Assembly (NCBI GenBank): GCA_030272155.1 | Contig: CP126191.1 | Coordinates: 3,680,501 to 3,744,500, forward strand | DNA length: 64,000 nucleotides | Direction of reading: 5' to 3' | Source of the DNA: Tetradesmus obliquus | Taxonomy: Eukaryota > Chlorophyta > Chlorophyceae > Sphaeropleales > Scenedesmaceae | In this document: one piece after another, positions 50,318-62,371 of the stretch | How positions within the stretch are numbered: the first letter of the stretch is position 1 | How the letters are laid out: every line of letters begins with the position of its first letter | Position numbers and translations under genes: made by a program | The notes under the pieces: model-generated | Seen by the model: only the letters and a program-made list of their open reading frames with translations | Told to the model about the DNA's origin: nothing | Databases searched by the model: none

Positions 50318-50673
50318 GTTGCTTTATCTGCTCTCACAGCACAACGGGTCGCAGGTGTCACAAACAGTATGCGGCACGTGGACGTTGACTACTTGTCAGC
50401 CCGGCTGGACTTTCAGGCACGTACTGGCATGACAGGGGGCGTGGTGGTTACACATGACGGGTGTGTCAGAGTGTGACCTTCGCACAGGTGAGTGCCCATC
50501 GAGATTTACATGCCTCGTTTCTGATTTTAGCGTGCAACCAACGAATTGCTGCTGTTTCTGGGTACATTGCTCCTCTCGTCGGCACCTGTAGACTTGTCGG
50601 TTGCAGTACAGTCGTCCAGCAGCACTGACAGTTGAAGCTCGTGTAGCACCGTTGGCAGCAGCACAAGGGCACC
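50318..50673. promoter_or_regulatory. Divergent promoter region, Dph2-like / CysQ-like
   Basis: 356 bp separate the two start codons. No specific element identified. Confidence 0.5.
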
Positions 50674-52690
50674 ATGGGGACGGCAGCTAGTGCTCCTGTG
50701 GAGAAGCCGCAGCACATAACCGTGGAGTTTGATGTGAGGAAGAGCAGCAGCAATTGGCAGCAGCAACAGCAGCAGCAGTCTCTTCTTGGAACATGCAGCT
50801 TGCCTGATGGGCGTATGTATTCCCTAAAACAGCGGCAGCAATGCTTCTGAGCAGCAGCCCATATCCTTTGGTTTGCTATTAACAAACATGGTTCACAAGA
50901 CGGCCAAATGATTACACATGGCAATTGCATCTGTTGCTTTTCGCTGCTGCCTGCAGGTCAGCTGCAGCATTCCAGTGGAGGAGATAGTCAACATCTCGGA
51001 GCAGGCCGGCAAAGCCATCATGCAGATCTACAACAGCGCCGTGAGCATTACCGGTGCCAGCTACACTAAGCAGCCAGCTGCCCCTCAGTGCAAGCTGTTT
51101 TCATCAGCCATATGCTTGCCTGCTGCATGCAGCCTTGCCTGATGCATGCACCACCTCTGTGCATGCTGTGAGTGCAGCTGCAGCAGCACACGCGCACAGC
51201 TAGCTGCTAACAGCAGCATGGCACGTTTAAAACAACTTGCTGTCCAACTTGCAGGACCATGGGGTGGAGCTGAAGGGGGATGAGTCTCCCCTCACAAAGG
51301 CAGACACTGAGAGCAACCGCATCATCTGCGAGGGCCTGCAGCGAGTCAGCCCACACGTGCCAATCATCTCGGAGGAAAACAAGACGCTGCCGTACAGCAT
51401 ACGCAAGGTACAGTCAGCAGCAGCGCATAGCATGTATAGGGACGTCTTGACTTCCTCGAGTAGCAGCAGCAGCAGCAGTGTACCGCCGCTTCTACTGCCA
51501 GCAACTGGGTGAAGTTGTCACCCACCAACACAGTAAGCTAGGCAAGCTTCAAGCACATCACAGCCATGTGTACACCTGATGTATACTGTATTCCAGCGCT
51601 GCAAGTTTTGCCTCAATGTGTCATCTCAATGTGTTTGTGTGTTGCGTGCTGCAGGGCTACCAGTACTGCTGGGTGGTTGACCCGCTGGATGGCACCAAGG
51701 AGTTCATCAAGCGCAACGGGGAGTTCACGGTCATGATTGGCCTGGTGCAGGTGGGAACCAGCAGCCGCAGCTGCAGCAGCAGCAGGAGCAGTAATGGCAG
51801 AGTCAATGGCAGTGTGAATGGTAGCAGGGGCACAGGTAGCACAGCATGCAGCAGCGGAAGGCGGCAGCCGACCAAGCAGATGCCACCAGCTGCTGCAGGA
51901 CGGGAGCAGCTACGCAGATGGTGTTGCCGGGCAACTGCTTGCGCAGTCCTGCATTACCTGTGCCGTGAAAGAGTCGGCTGGCAGAAAATACACACTAGCA
52001 TCAGCCATGGCACTGAGCAATGTTGGCACTGCGCCATGTTGGCATGCAATTGCAGCAAGCGTGTTTCAACACCTCAGCATGCCTGCCTCTGCACGCTTGC
52101 CATGCTGCTGCTGCCGCATGCAGGGCTCTGCTGCTGTGCTGGGCGTAGTGCACGTGCCGGTATCTGGCAAGACATACTATGCAGTGGCAGGCAAGGGCGC
52201 GTATGTACGCGATGCAGACGGCACCACCAAGCAGATCCACGCCAAGGAGTTCAGCATGACTGACCCTGGGCTGGTGCTGGTGGGCTCCACCAGCCACGCC
52301 AACCCCAGCAACAACACAGGTGGGCGGGCGCAAGTAGCTACTAGTGTGTAGGGGTGCACGTGCAGCAGCGGCGCGCTTGATTATGCACAGCTGAGTTGTA
52401 TATACGTAGTAGTGTCGTGCGAGTGCACAGCTGGAGAGACAAGGTGGCGTGTCATGCATCAGGAGCAGCCAAAATCTATTCCTTTATCATAAGCCCAGCA
52501 CGGCGCAGAACAGCTGAATGTGTGCACAGAAGTTCAACACCAAGGGGCCTACCTGTTTTATATTTGGCACTGAACAGTGTTCATACATGCAAGGCTTCAA
52601 GCATGCTGTGATTTTTTCACGTGGAGTCACAAGCATCGGCAGCGCATGGTTTTTCGCTTGACTGCTGACTGGCTCCTGGCCTGGACGCTC

Positions 52691-52729
<39 letters not shown>

Positions 52730-53158
52730 CTCCCCCCCATCCCCGTAACCCCCAACCCCTGCAGCCATGCGTGACTTTGTGGAGCTGTTTGAGTCGCCCA
52801 CCTTCAACAGCTACGGCTCCTCGCTCAAGCTGCTCATGGTGGCGGAGGGCGACGCACACGTGTACCCCAGGTGTGCTGCAGCCACAGGCCAGTCACTGGC
52901 AGCAGAACCTGAAAGCAGCGGGCAGCTGCCACAGTCAGGAGACATTGGTAGCCTGGCTTTAGCGCTTGTGCAGTTTACCGGGCAGTCCCTGTTCACCTCA
53001 GAAGGGCAAAGCGGGGCGGCATCAAGGAAAAGCGTTGCACGGTGCTTGAAATGCAGCCGTTGTCATGCTGGGTGTGTCAGTTAAGCTGGAGCCGCCTACA
53101 GACATCGTAATTGCAGTTGGATTTGACGTTTGACTATGCACTGTGCTCAGCTGACACA

Positions 53159-53205
<47 letters not shown>

Positions 53206-53950
53206 GCGCTGCGTCAGGCTGGCGCCCACCATGGAGTGGGACACTGCTGCTGCCGACATCATCGTGAAGGAGGCCGGGGGCGTGGTGCTGCAGGCGGGCA
53301 AGATCACCGGCAAGGGGGAGCTGCTGGAGGACTGGAAGGTGGGCTAGTGAGGCGTTCCTACTACTCTTGGATTGTGGTACTGCTGTGGCTTAACTGGTGG
53401 TGTGATGGTGATGAGGCGAGGGGTGGGAGGGGGAGCTGGCCACATGGTGCAGAGGTGGTTGGTACGGTGGTTGGTGCGGTGAAAAGGGTAGGATGAGGCG
53501 TGCAAACATGCTCTGGCAGGTCAGAACTGACACCAATGGTGAGATATTGTAGCGCGCACATTGTTGGGGACTTGCTTGTCGGCTGGCACGTGAGGCCAGC
53601 TGAGGGGTGCTTGTCTTACTGCCCTGCCAGGCGAACCGCCGCAAGTCGTTGAATATGCTGTTGCTGTATCGACTGCACTGCCGCAGATTCACCAGTCAGA
53701 TGTGCTGCACCAGTGCTTTCATGACCAGAATGGCTGTAGGTCTGAGCAGCTTCCTGCAGACTGGTGATGCTGCTGCAGGATGAGTGAACTTATTTGTTGT
53801 TGAACAAGCAGGGGTTCCAAAGTTTGTTGTGCTGCTGCTGCTGGACTGCTGCTCTTGCAGGACGTGCTGGTGAAGGAGCTGCCGATGGACTACAACAAGG
53901 AGGACCTGCTCAACCCTTGCTTCGTGGTGTTTGGCAAGCGCCGCGTGTGA
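50674..53950 (+). CDS. 3'(2'),5'-bisphosphate nucleotidase, CysQ type
   Basis: Removes the 3' phosphate of PAP or PAPS, protecting sulfur assimilation from product inhibition. Eight exons: 50674-50733, 50957-51040, 51255-51407, 51655-51750, 52124-52319, 52765-52870, 53218-53338 and 53861-53950; 301 residues, close to the family's usual size. It has the inositol-monophosphatase-superfamily metal and substrate motifs: [59 protein letters not shown] and [17 protein letters not shown], and ends [11 protein letters not shown] as in CysQ. The N-terminus MGTAAS has Gly2 and Ser6, as at N-myristoylation sites; membrane attachment is inference. Introns 4 and 6 contain CAG/CTG tracts. UGUAA at 54265. 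Confidence 0.93.
52689..52728 (+). repeat. (CTG)13 tract near the exon 6 acceptor of the CysQ-like gene
   Basis: CTG units on the coding strand, then a C-rich stretch (CCCTCCCCCCCATCCCC) and the CTGCAG acceptor ending at 52764. Confidence 0.85.
53163..53204 (+). repeat. (CTG)14 tract near the exon 7 acceptor of the CysQ-like gene
   Basis: Fourteen CTG units on the coding strand, ending 13 nt before the GCGTCAG acceptor. Confidence 0.9.
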
Positions 53951-54365
53951 TGCAGTGCCATTTCCTCAGCACAGTCAGTAGACAACGTGTGAAGCTGGCA
54001 CTTAGCGACAGCAGTTCAGCCTTTCAGTGTTGATGCCGAATGTTTTCATCAGCATAAAGTTGCGTAGGAGAGGCATGGCGAGGCAGCCACGAGCTGCGCC
54101 TATTTGGCATGCAACAGGTTTCGGGGTTCTCAGTACTGCCCGCCATGACCTGTGAGCAGCGAGTCACTTGCTGCGAAATCATCAACGTGTGTATCGTTGG
54201 TTTCAAAGTGTTTTGGTGCCTCGTATGTGTGGGTGTGTTGCAATGTACTGAAGGAAGCATGAGCTGTAATTACAGCTGAGGCGAGTACATCGGTCTCTTC
54301 ATGCAGCGGCTTCTGGACATCATGGAAAGTCACCATAAAAGCCAAAAATGTTTCTACTGAACGGC
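53951..54365. other. Short spacer with UGUAA signal
   Basis: TGTAA at 54265-54269 is 315 bp after the CysQ-like stop. The start of the next gene follows 97 bp later, so its promoter lies within or near this 3' UTR. Confidence 0.5.
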
Positions 54366-56669
54366 ATGGGCGGCAGGGGCAGCCGTGTCGGCCGGAAGGG
54401 GCCCCAGGTGAGCAGACGTAGGCTGGCCAGCCAGGGTGCCAAAGCTGCGTTTGCTTCACATTGTAAATCAGAAGGCTTAAGCACAAGTACACCACGCGTC
54501 TCGGAGCTATGCTGAGGTTGCTCACGCGTGCTGGGCCCTACTGCAGCACAGCGAAAGCCCTTGCTAGTCCAGCGGTCGGAGTGCGCCAGATGGGCTGTCG
54601 AGCACACATCCTTGTTCTGTAAACGTTTGTATTGTATCCTTGGACAGGCTGTCACGTCAAATACCATGTTGCCTCTGTCTGACTGTATGCTGTGCTGCTG
54701 CCTTGGACGCTACATCTGCACAGGCTGTAGTCCCTGTGGAGGACTACAAGGAAGGCATGGGCTTCTGGATGGCCCAGCTGGATGCCACAGTGGCCGAAAA
54801 GCAGCAGCTGCTGCGCAAAGCCCTTGAGGAGCAGCAGCAGCGCCAGGCCCTGCAGCAGGAGCAGACAGAGCTGCAGCTCCAGCTCAGCCAGTCCGATGAG
54901 CAGCGCCGCAAGCTGCAGGACACGCTGCTGGAGATGCAGCGCGAGCAGGAGCAGCTGAAGCACCTGCTGGACAGCATGCAGGAGGAGGTGGGGCAGATGC
55001 GGGGGCTGTTCGGGTCGCACAGCGAGGCTGATTTTGGCTCGCCAGACTTTGGCGGGCTTGCAGGAATGTTCCCTGCAGCCGCGCTCAGTGATGCTGGAGC
55101 TGCTGCTGCCGCAGCAGCTGAGCCTAGCCCTGAGCTGGAGGAGCATGGTGCAGCTTTTGAATTGAGCAGCACTTGGGCGCCTGCCGCTGATGAAGAGCCA
55201 GATGATCACCCGCAGCATGACCCAGCGGCAGGGCTGTCAGCAATCAGGGCTGCAGCCAGTGCAGCTGTAGCAGCAGCGGCTGCGGCAGCTGACCAAGCCT
55301 CGCGTGCGCTATCAGGCTTTGGCAGCAGCAGAGCAACCAGCAGTGGTGCAGCTGCCCCTGGCAGCGCCCAGCAGGCACGCAGCAGTGCAGGTGGCTCCTC
55401 CACGCCTGCAAGCAGACCATCTGCAGGCGGCAGGTCGGCGCAGCAGCAGCAGCAACAAGAGCCACAGCAGCCACAAGCGCCACAGCAGCAGCAGCAGCAG
55501 CAGCCAGCTACTGCAGCACCTGCAGCGGCAGCAGAAGAAGTAGCAGCTCCAGCGTTGCGGCCAATTGCCGTCACTCCGAAGCCCATAGTATCCCAGCATA
55601 GAGCCAGCGGCAGCCTATATAGCAACCCTGATGGTGATGATCGTGAATCAGGATGGACTGCTGCCCCATTCATGATGACTGCTGCTGAGCGGCTGAGGGC
55701 GCAGCACCCTACCACTGCTACTGCTGCTGCTGCTGCTGCTGCTGCCTCTAGTGGTGGCTTCAAGCGGTTCAGCAGCAGCGGCGGCAGTGCCAGCCACCAC
55801 CCCAGCTGTGCAAGCAGCGGCGTCAAGCACCCTGGCACGCCCAAGTCGCCTGTGGTGTCAGTGTGGCAGGGCCCTGCAGGCAGGGCTGTGGTGATTGGTG
55901 CAAGGGGGGGCAGCGGCAGCAGCCACAGCAGCCCCAAGTTTGCCTGGCAGCAGCAGCAGCAGCAGCAGCATCAGTCACCATACCAGCAGCAGCAGCAGCA
56001 GCATCAATCACCATATCAGCAGCAGCAGTCTCCATACCAGCAGCAGCAGCAGTCTCCATACCAGCAGCAGCAGCAGCAGCACATAGAGCAGCACCTAGAG
56101 CAGCAGCAGCAGCTGCCTGCGGCTCAGCCTACAATAGACGCTGCTAGTGACCGCGAGCTGCAGCAGCTTGAGCAGCAAGCGCGCGAGCAGCTGCAGCAGG
56201 TGGCGTGGCAGCAGCAGCAGCGGCGGCTGCAGCTGCAGCAACGCTGGCTGCAGCAGACGCATAGCCAGATGCTGCCAGGGTTGCCGCACCTGCTGACAAG
56301 TATGCAACAGCAAGGGCCGTATGGAGCACATGGGTGGCCTGTTGACCCAATGCTGCCGCAGTGGCAGCCAAACACAGAATGGATGGACAGTCAGCGTGCA
56401 GCATCGCCGCAATGGCTGCAGCAGCCGCTGCCGCTGCCTGGTATGGGCGGTGTGCAAGGATTCGGCGGTGTGGCTGGGCTGGGCGGGCTGAATGGCTTTG
56501 GTATGCAGCAGCAGCAGCACCAGCAGCAGCAGATGGCAGCACCTTTTCAGCCACAGCAGCAGCAACCGCTTGGGTTCTCGCCCCAGGCAATGCAGCCAGT
56601 GTTGCAGGCACAGCAATACCCGCAGCAGCAGGTACCTGTGCCTCAGTCGCTACAACATGTGCTGCACAC

Positions 56670-56705
<36 letters not shown>

Positions 56706-57038
56706 CCAGCAGCAGGTGGTGGGACCACCCCAGCTGTCGCATCAAGCTATGCAGCCACAGCAGCTGCAGCAGCAGCAGTACCAAGTGCAGCAGGCACAGC
56801 AGCAGTCGTTACAGCAGCAGGTGCAGCAGCACCAGCACCTAGTGCAGCAGGTGCCACAGCTGCCATTGCAGCAGCCTCAGCAGATGCAGCAGTTGCAGCA
56901 GCAACAACACCCAGTGCAACAGGCCTTCTGTGCAGCAGAGCCTCCACAGCAGCTGCAGCAGCACCATATGGCAGGGCCGTTGTCGCCACCGCAGCAGCTG
57001 CAGCAACACCCATATGCAGCGCCACAGCAGCAAGCGCT

Positions 57039-57073
<35 letters not shown>

Positions 57074-57194
57074 CACCATGGCAGCACCAGCAGCACGTAG
57101 AGCAGCAGCAGCAGGCTCAGCTAGGGCTACATCAAGCACAGCCTGTCAACACTTACTCTGTACGGCCACAGCAGCATGTTCAGCAGGCACAGCC

Positions 57195-57229
<35 letters not shown>

Positions 57230-58868
57230 CAGGGGCTTCACATGCGTCACAGGTGCAGCAGCAGCAGCAGCAGCCGCCAGCTGTGGCAGCAAACCCAGCA
57301 AGCTCGCCAAGTGCTGGCAGGGATGCGCAGCAGCACAGCTGGGCCCCCCCTGTGCCCGCTGCTGCTGCCACTGCGTCCCGGGCCTACGGCAGCCCCCTGA
57401 GCCCCACAGGCAGCTCGCTGTACAGCACGGATGAGCAGCAGGACGGATGGTCGCCTGCTGCCACCTCCTCTGCTGCTGCGGCTGCTGCCATTGCTCAGGA
57501 GGCTGTGGCAGCGTACAGCAGCCTCGCGAGCAGCCGCGGCTTGCTGCACAGCAGCCGAGCAGCAAGCCCTGCAGCCCCTGCTGCGCGTGAGCTGAGCCCT
57601 CTGAGCAGCAGGAGCAGCAGCATTGAGGTTGGGGTTGGCAGCGGCCCAGTTGTGGCTGCGCCTGCTGCTGGCTCGGGCAGCATCGCCGCAGCTGTTGCTG
57701 GCGCTGTGGCTGCTGCTCAGGAGTTCAGCAGCCGCTTCGGCAGCAGCAGCATCTGGGACAGCAGCGATGAGCAGCTTGATGTTGGCGGCAGCACCAGCTG
57801 CTGGGGTGCTGTGCCTGCTGTGTCAGAGGCTGCTGCTGCTTCAGCAAGCGTGTCGCGGGCCGCATCACTCGCAGCAGCATCGTATGTGGCGTCGCCTGTC
57901 AGTTCGCGCGCAGCATCCCCTGTCGTGTCGCGGGCAGTGTCACCTGTGGCGGCACCACCAGCAGCCGAGGCAGCAGCGGCAGTGCCATCCCCTGCTGTAT
58001 CACAGGCGGCATCACCAGCAGCAGCAGCCCCAGCAGCAGCAGCCCCAGCAGCTGCGCCAGCAGCAGTATCGCCTGTAGCATCGCGAGCAGCTGCGCCAGC
58101 GGCCGCGGCACCGGCTGCAGCACCTGCTTACGCAGCTGATGTGCTGCAGGCCTTAGAGGCCTTGAAGCAGCTCATGACTGCGCCAATGCCTGCAGCAGCA
58201 CCAGCAGCACCGGCACCAGCAGCAGCAGCACCAGCTGCGTATGCGCCTGATGTGCTGCAGGCACTTGAGGCGCTCAAGAAGCTGACCCCTGCAGCATCTT
58301 CGCCCCCGCCAGCCCTGTTGCTGCCAGGCGGCAGCACTGGCGCAGCCGCTGTCCCACCAGCCATCGCAGATGCGGAGCGCAGCGCCTCACCAACAGCAGC
58401 AGCAGTGAGTCCGCTGCAGCTGCGCGCGCGCAGCAGCAGCAGCACTGGCGACAGCAGCGGCAGCAAGTCTCCCCGCAGCCCGCGTGTCCCTCTCAGTGAG
58501 CTGCTGGAGAGCACAACACGCCAGCTGGCTGAGGTGGAGGCGTGCCTGGCAGCACAGGAGGCACTGCTAGGAGACAGTAAGGCCTCACCCGAGGCGCGCG
58601 CAGCAGCAGCAGCAGCGACACGGAAGGCGGCGGCAGCAGCGACACAGGCGGCAGCAGCGCGGGCGGCTACGAGGACGTCTGATGATGCTGAGGATGGCGT
58701 GGAGGTAGCAGGCGGGGCTGCACGTGGCGCTGCGCCTCTGCAGCAGCAGCAGCAGCAGCACAAGTTGCCGCAGTATCAGCAGCAGGCTCACGTGCCATCA
58801 TCCATGGCCAAGCCTGCAGCAGCAGCAGCAGCAGCACCGGCTAATGGTTGGCCAGCCCAGGCGGCAGC

Positions 58869-58903
<35 letters not shown>

Positions 58904-59100
58904 GGCGGCACCGGCTAATGGTTGGCCCTGCTGCTGCCCGGCTGGCTCCCCTGCAGGCTGCATCAGGCAGCGGCGGGTTGCTGCTGCCTTCTGCCGGCTC
59001 CCCTGGGCGCCGCCCTGCCCAGGCGCCTGACACACCAGAGCCTTTTGACAAGCGCAGCGAGGTGACTGGCATAGCCCCTGCTCTCACGCCTAGCGGCACT

Positions 59101-59140
<40 letters not shown>

Positions 59141-60279
59141 GGCCGGCAGCAGCACGGGTCAGTCCTGCAAGGCTGGCCATTCCTGCAGATGTGGAGCTGA
59201 TGCCAGGCTCGCCCTCACCAACAGCTCGCAAGCAGAATGTGCTGAGGGCTGCCGCAGGAGGCAGCAGCAGCGGCAGCAGCAGCAGCAGCAGCCCTGCACA
59301 GCGGCAGGATGCGGGTGCCATGGCTGGCTGGATGGCCGCTGCAATGCTGCTGCAGCAGCAGCAGCAGGCTCAGCAGGCGCAAGCAAGTGCACCTGCTTCG
59401 CCTGCAAGCAACATGCAGCAGCAGCAGCAGCGGCAGTTGGCTCCCATCCAGGTGGCAGTTGATGCGGGTGCTTCTGGTGAGGCGTCAGTGGGCTGGCCCT
59501 CATCGCCAGCCTCGTCAGCAAGCTCGCCAACATCGGTTGCATCCAGCGCCAGCTTCACGCCACGATACGACAGGCAGCAGCAGCAGCAGCAGCAGCACCA
59601 GTCTTGGGCTGACTGGACGCAAGCAGTGTCAGCAGCACCGCCAGCAGCAGCAGCTGTTGCGCCAGCAGCGGGGCCGGAGTGCAGCTGTGTTGCGTGTGTC
59701 TCGCAGCCGCAGCTGTCGGGGTTTCCACCTCAGCTGGTGGATGCTGCCCCGGGCCGCGCAGCGCATCATCAGACCTCGGCTGCACATCACCCCGCAGCAC
59801 TGCAGCAGGTGCAGCAGGTGCAGCATCAGCAGAGTGCTCATCCTCTGGCCGGCCCACTGCCTATCATGGGGTTTGGTAACGGTGGCCCCAGCGGCCACAG
59901 GCTTGAGGGACCTCAGCGGCAGCAGCAGCGGGGCAGCTTTGTTGCTCCCTCTGCAGCAGCAGGAGCAGCAGCAGTGTGTGGCGAACAGCCTGGCAGCCCA
60001 ACTGCATCGTCACTGGCACAGGCCAAGCAGTCTTGGGACCAGTTTCTGTCAACAGCTGGCCTGACCGGACCTGATGGTAAGCAGCAGCCAGCGCAGCAGC
60101 AGCAGCAGCAGCTGCAGCAGCCGGCGCAGCAGCACTGGCTGCTGGCCAATGAGCAGCAGCGCCAGCAGCAGCAGCAGCGTGAAAGGCAAGCTGAGGAGTT
60201 TCCTACAGCCGCGGCATGCTATGCAGGGCAGCACAGCCCGCAGCAGTATGCTGGGGCCCCAGGCGCACCATACAGGGCT

Positions 60280-60338
<59 letters not shown>

Positions 60339-60696
60339 ACTGTATGTTCCAGGTGGGCCTGCAGCAACCATGATGGCAATGGTCACAGGCAGCAGCAGCA
60401 GCAGTGTGGCTGGCCTTGGCGGCAGCGTCAGCGCGCTGCTTGCCATTGTGCGGCGCGTGCTGATGCTGGTGTGCCCCAACAGCTGGCAGTGGCTGCTGCT
60501 GATCGCCACCTCTGTGGCTTGGGGCATGAAGAAGATGTTTGGCAGCAAGCCAGGGCAAGGGGTGGCGGGTGCTGCTGTTCTGAACGCGATGCTGCGTCCG
60601 ATGGGCGCAGCTGGTGTGATGGACGGCGCTGTGCCAGTGCAGCGGGCGCACAGCGTGCAGCGTACGCAGAGCGCAGTGCGCTTGACTGAGTACTAG
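54366..60696 (+). CDS. Giant Gln/Ala-rich protein with coiled coil and C-terminal hydrophobic segment
   Basis: Exon 1 (54366-54407) gives 14 residues, MGGRGSRVGRKGPQ, spliced in phase to one huge exon at 54724-60696; 2,004 residues in all. The start was chosen because exon 1 has a clean GTGAGC donor and the large exon has no early ATG. The remaining sequence: a charged coiled coil at about 40-120 (LRKALEEQQQRQALQQEQTE); a long Gln-rich part with many CAG runs; a Ser/Ala/Pro part; a tandem DVLQALEALK repeat; poly-Ala runs; more poly-Gln; then about 1915-1949 a hydrophobic stretch (LLAIVRRVLMLV, NSWQWLLLIATSVAWGM) and a 55-residue basic tail. No enzyme domain is visible. Membrane anchoring and scaffolding or condensate formation are inference. 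The absence of introns over 6 kb contrasts with all neighbours. Confidence 0.72.
58123..58290 (+). repeat. Tandem DVLQALEALK helical repeat in the giant protein
   Basis: YAADVLQALEALKQLM and YAPDVLQALEALKKLT are encoded about 114 bp apart, separated by a Pro/Ala spacer: the only non-homopolymeric internal duplication noted. Confidence 0.8.
58834..58927 (+). repeat. 20-bp duplication read in two frames around a poly-Ala tract
   Basis: GCACCGGCTAATGGTTGGCC occurs at 58834-58853 and 58908-58927. The 74-bp offset is not a multiple of three, so the first copy reads PANGWP and the second HRLMVG, with a (GCA)n poly-Ala run between. Confidence 0.9.
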
Positions 60697-62371
60697 GCTG
60701 CAGCATATGGGCGGCCAAGGGGTTGGCAGGGTTGGGCAGGGCACAGCTTGTGGCTGTTGCTGCTGCACTGGTTGTGGGTGGGTTGCGGGGCAGTAAACTG
60801 GGAGAGCAGCACTATGTATAAACAAACCTCAAGAGTGTGTTTTACGTGGGTGCTGGCACCCGTGGAGTTGTGTTTGGGTTTGTCAAACCAAGTGGAGTGT
60901 TGGTTGCTTACCTTCTTGTTGTTACTTATGGGAATATGGGAGATTGTGTTGAAAGCGGTGAGCGATGTGTGCATGGTTCGCGGATGACATGCCAAGAGCA
61001 TGTGCAGCAGCCAGTGTGATACACAGCACTCCGCAGCAGGGTGAGCAGAGTGTAGGCATGACTTGGACGTCAGCATCTGCTGACTTGCAGGATGGCACGC
61101 ATGCAGGAGTGGCGTGGTAATCCCTGGAAGGGCATGCTTATGGTTTTCATTGCGTATGTTGTGTTGCTGTGCAGCAACGAGCGACAGGCGTACGTTTGCT
61201 GGGACTGCAGGCACTGTTCATTGATCCTGCCGTGGCTGCGCTGTACAGCGCAGCATTGTTTTGAGTGGTGCGTGCTGCAACGCCCGGCATGGCATGACAT
61301 GACTGGGCAGGGCTTCACTGGCCTAGTGCATGCTGCTGTGTGCATATGCCACCGTGTGGCCTGCTGCTTGCAGTTGACGCTGGCCCTGCAGGCATCCTAC
61401 AGAACTGACCCTTTGTCGCTGATGTTTTATCTGTGCGATGCCCTGTTTCATCTTTGTCATGATATTTCGTGTTGTGAGGCACCTGGTACTTCTTTTTTAA
61501 ATCACTAGTTAGCTGGTTGTGGGACTGCGGAAGCCTGTGCGCGCGGCAGCAGCCGGCGGCTGTGTTTCTTTTGTAGGTAGATGGATCTATGTTTAAAGAA
61601 CTTCAGTGTGTGGGGCCTATGGTACTGTTTGCCAAGCATGCTGTTACATGGCAGCTGGTGTGCCAGCTGTCATGGCTTAGCGCACAGCTTGGCCGAAAGG
61701 CAGGAGGCCCAGCAATAAATGTTTGCTTTGCAACACTGCCAACATTGCACTATCATTTGCACGACTGTGCGTGTATTGTCTGGCTGGTTTGAGAGGCAAC
61801 TGAAACGACATGTGTGGGAAACCACTGTCAAACGTGGCTTGGGGCGATATGCAGGCTGATGGCGGGCATGCGTGTTTGGGTGTGCACCGCCAGCTTGCAG
61901 GGGCAGGATGTATCCAGCCATCTCACTGCAGCTGGCGGTTAGAGCATGCAGCGTGTTTGGTTGGTTGCTTGGTTGGTTGGTTGGGGGAGTGGTTAGAGAA
62001 GGAACATGGTAACACCCGCCAATGAGGAGAAAAGCCGAATCTGGCTGCTGGTGCATCGGCCGCTGTGATCATGTGCAGTCTTGGACGGCAGCCTCTCCAC
62101 CATCGTTTCACGAAGCCAGTGCTACCAGCTTTCTATGTCGGGCACGAGGGTGGCTGTGCCAGTAGCTGCACAAGCTGCCAGCTGACGAGGATGCGGTGCT
62201 TGCGCGTGATGACTCTCCTTGTGACCAGCCTGAGCACATCGTCATCGCCTTCATCTTATCACAATCCGGTTACAAACAGGCCATAACAACTCTTCAAGCA
62301 CTCGTCTGCGATACTGGTTTCAACACCAGCGAGACCATACCATTATGACAGCAGTGTACTGCAGAACCCAG
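60697..62371. other. Intergenic between convergent genes
   Basis: No gene recognised and no clear UGUAA on the plus strand. A GGTT-rich stretch lies at about 61956-61985. Confidence 0.45.

Noticed and set aside
60049-60825. 258-codon minus-strand frame, and other long frames opposite the giant gene
   Set aside because: Leu, Ala and Cys runs are the complement of CAG tracts. No independent splice or family support.
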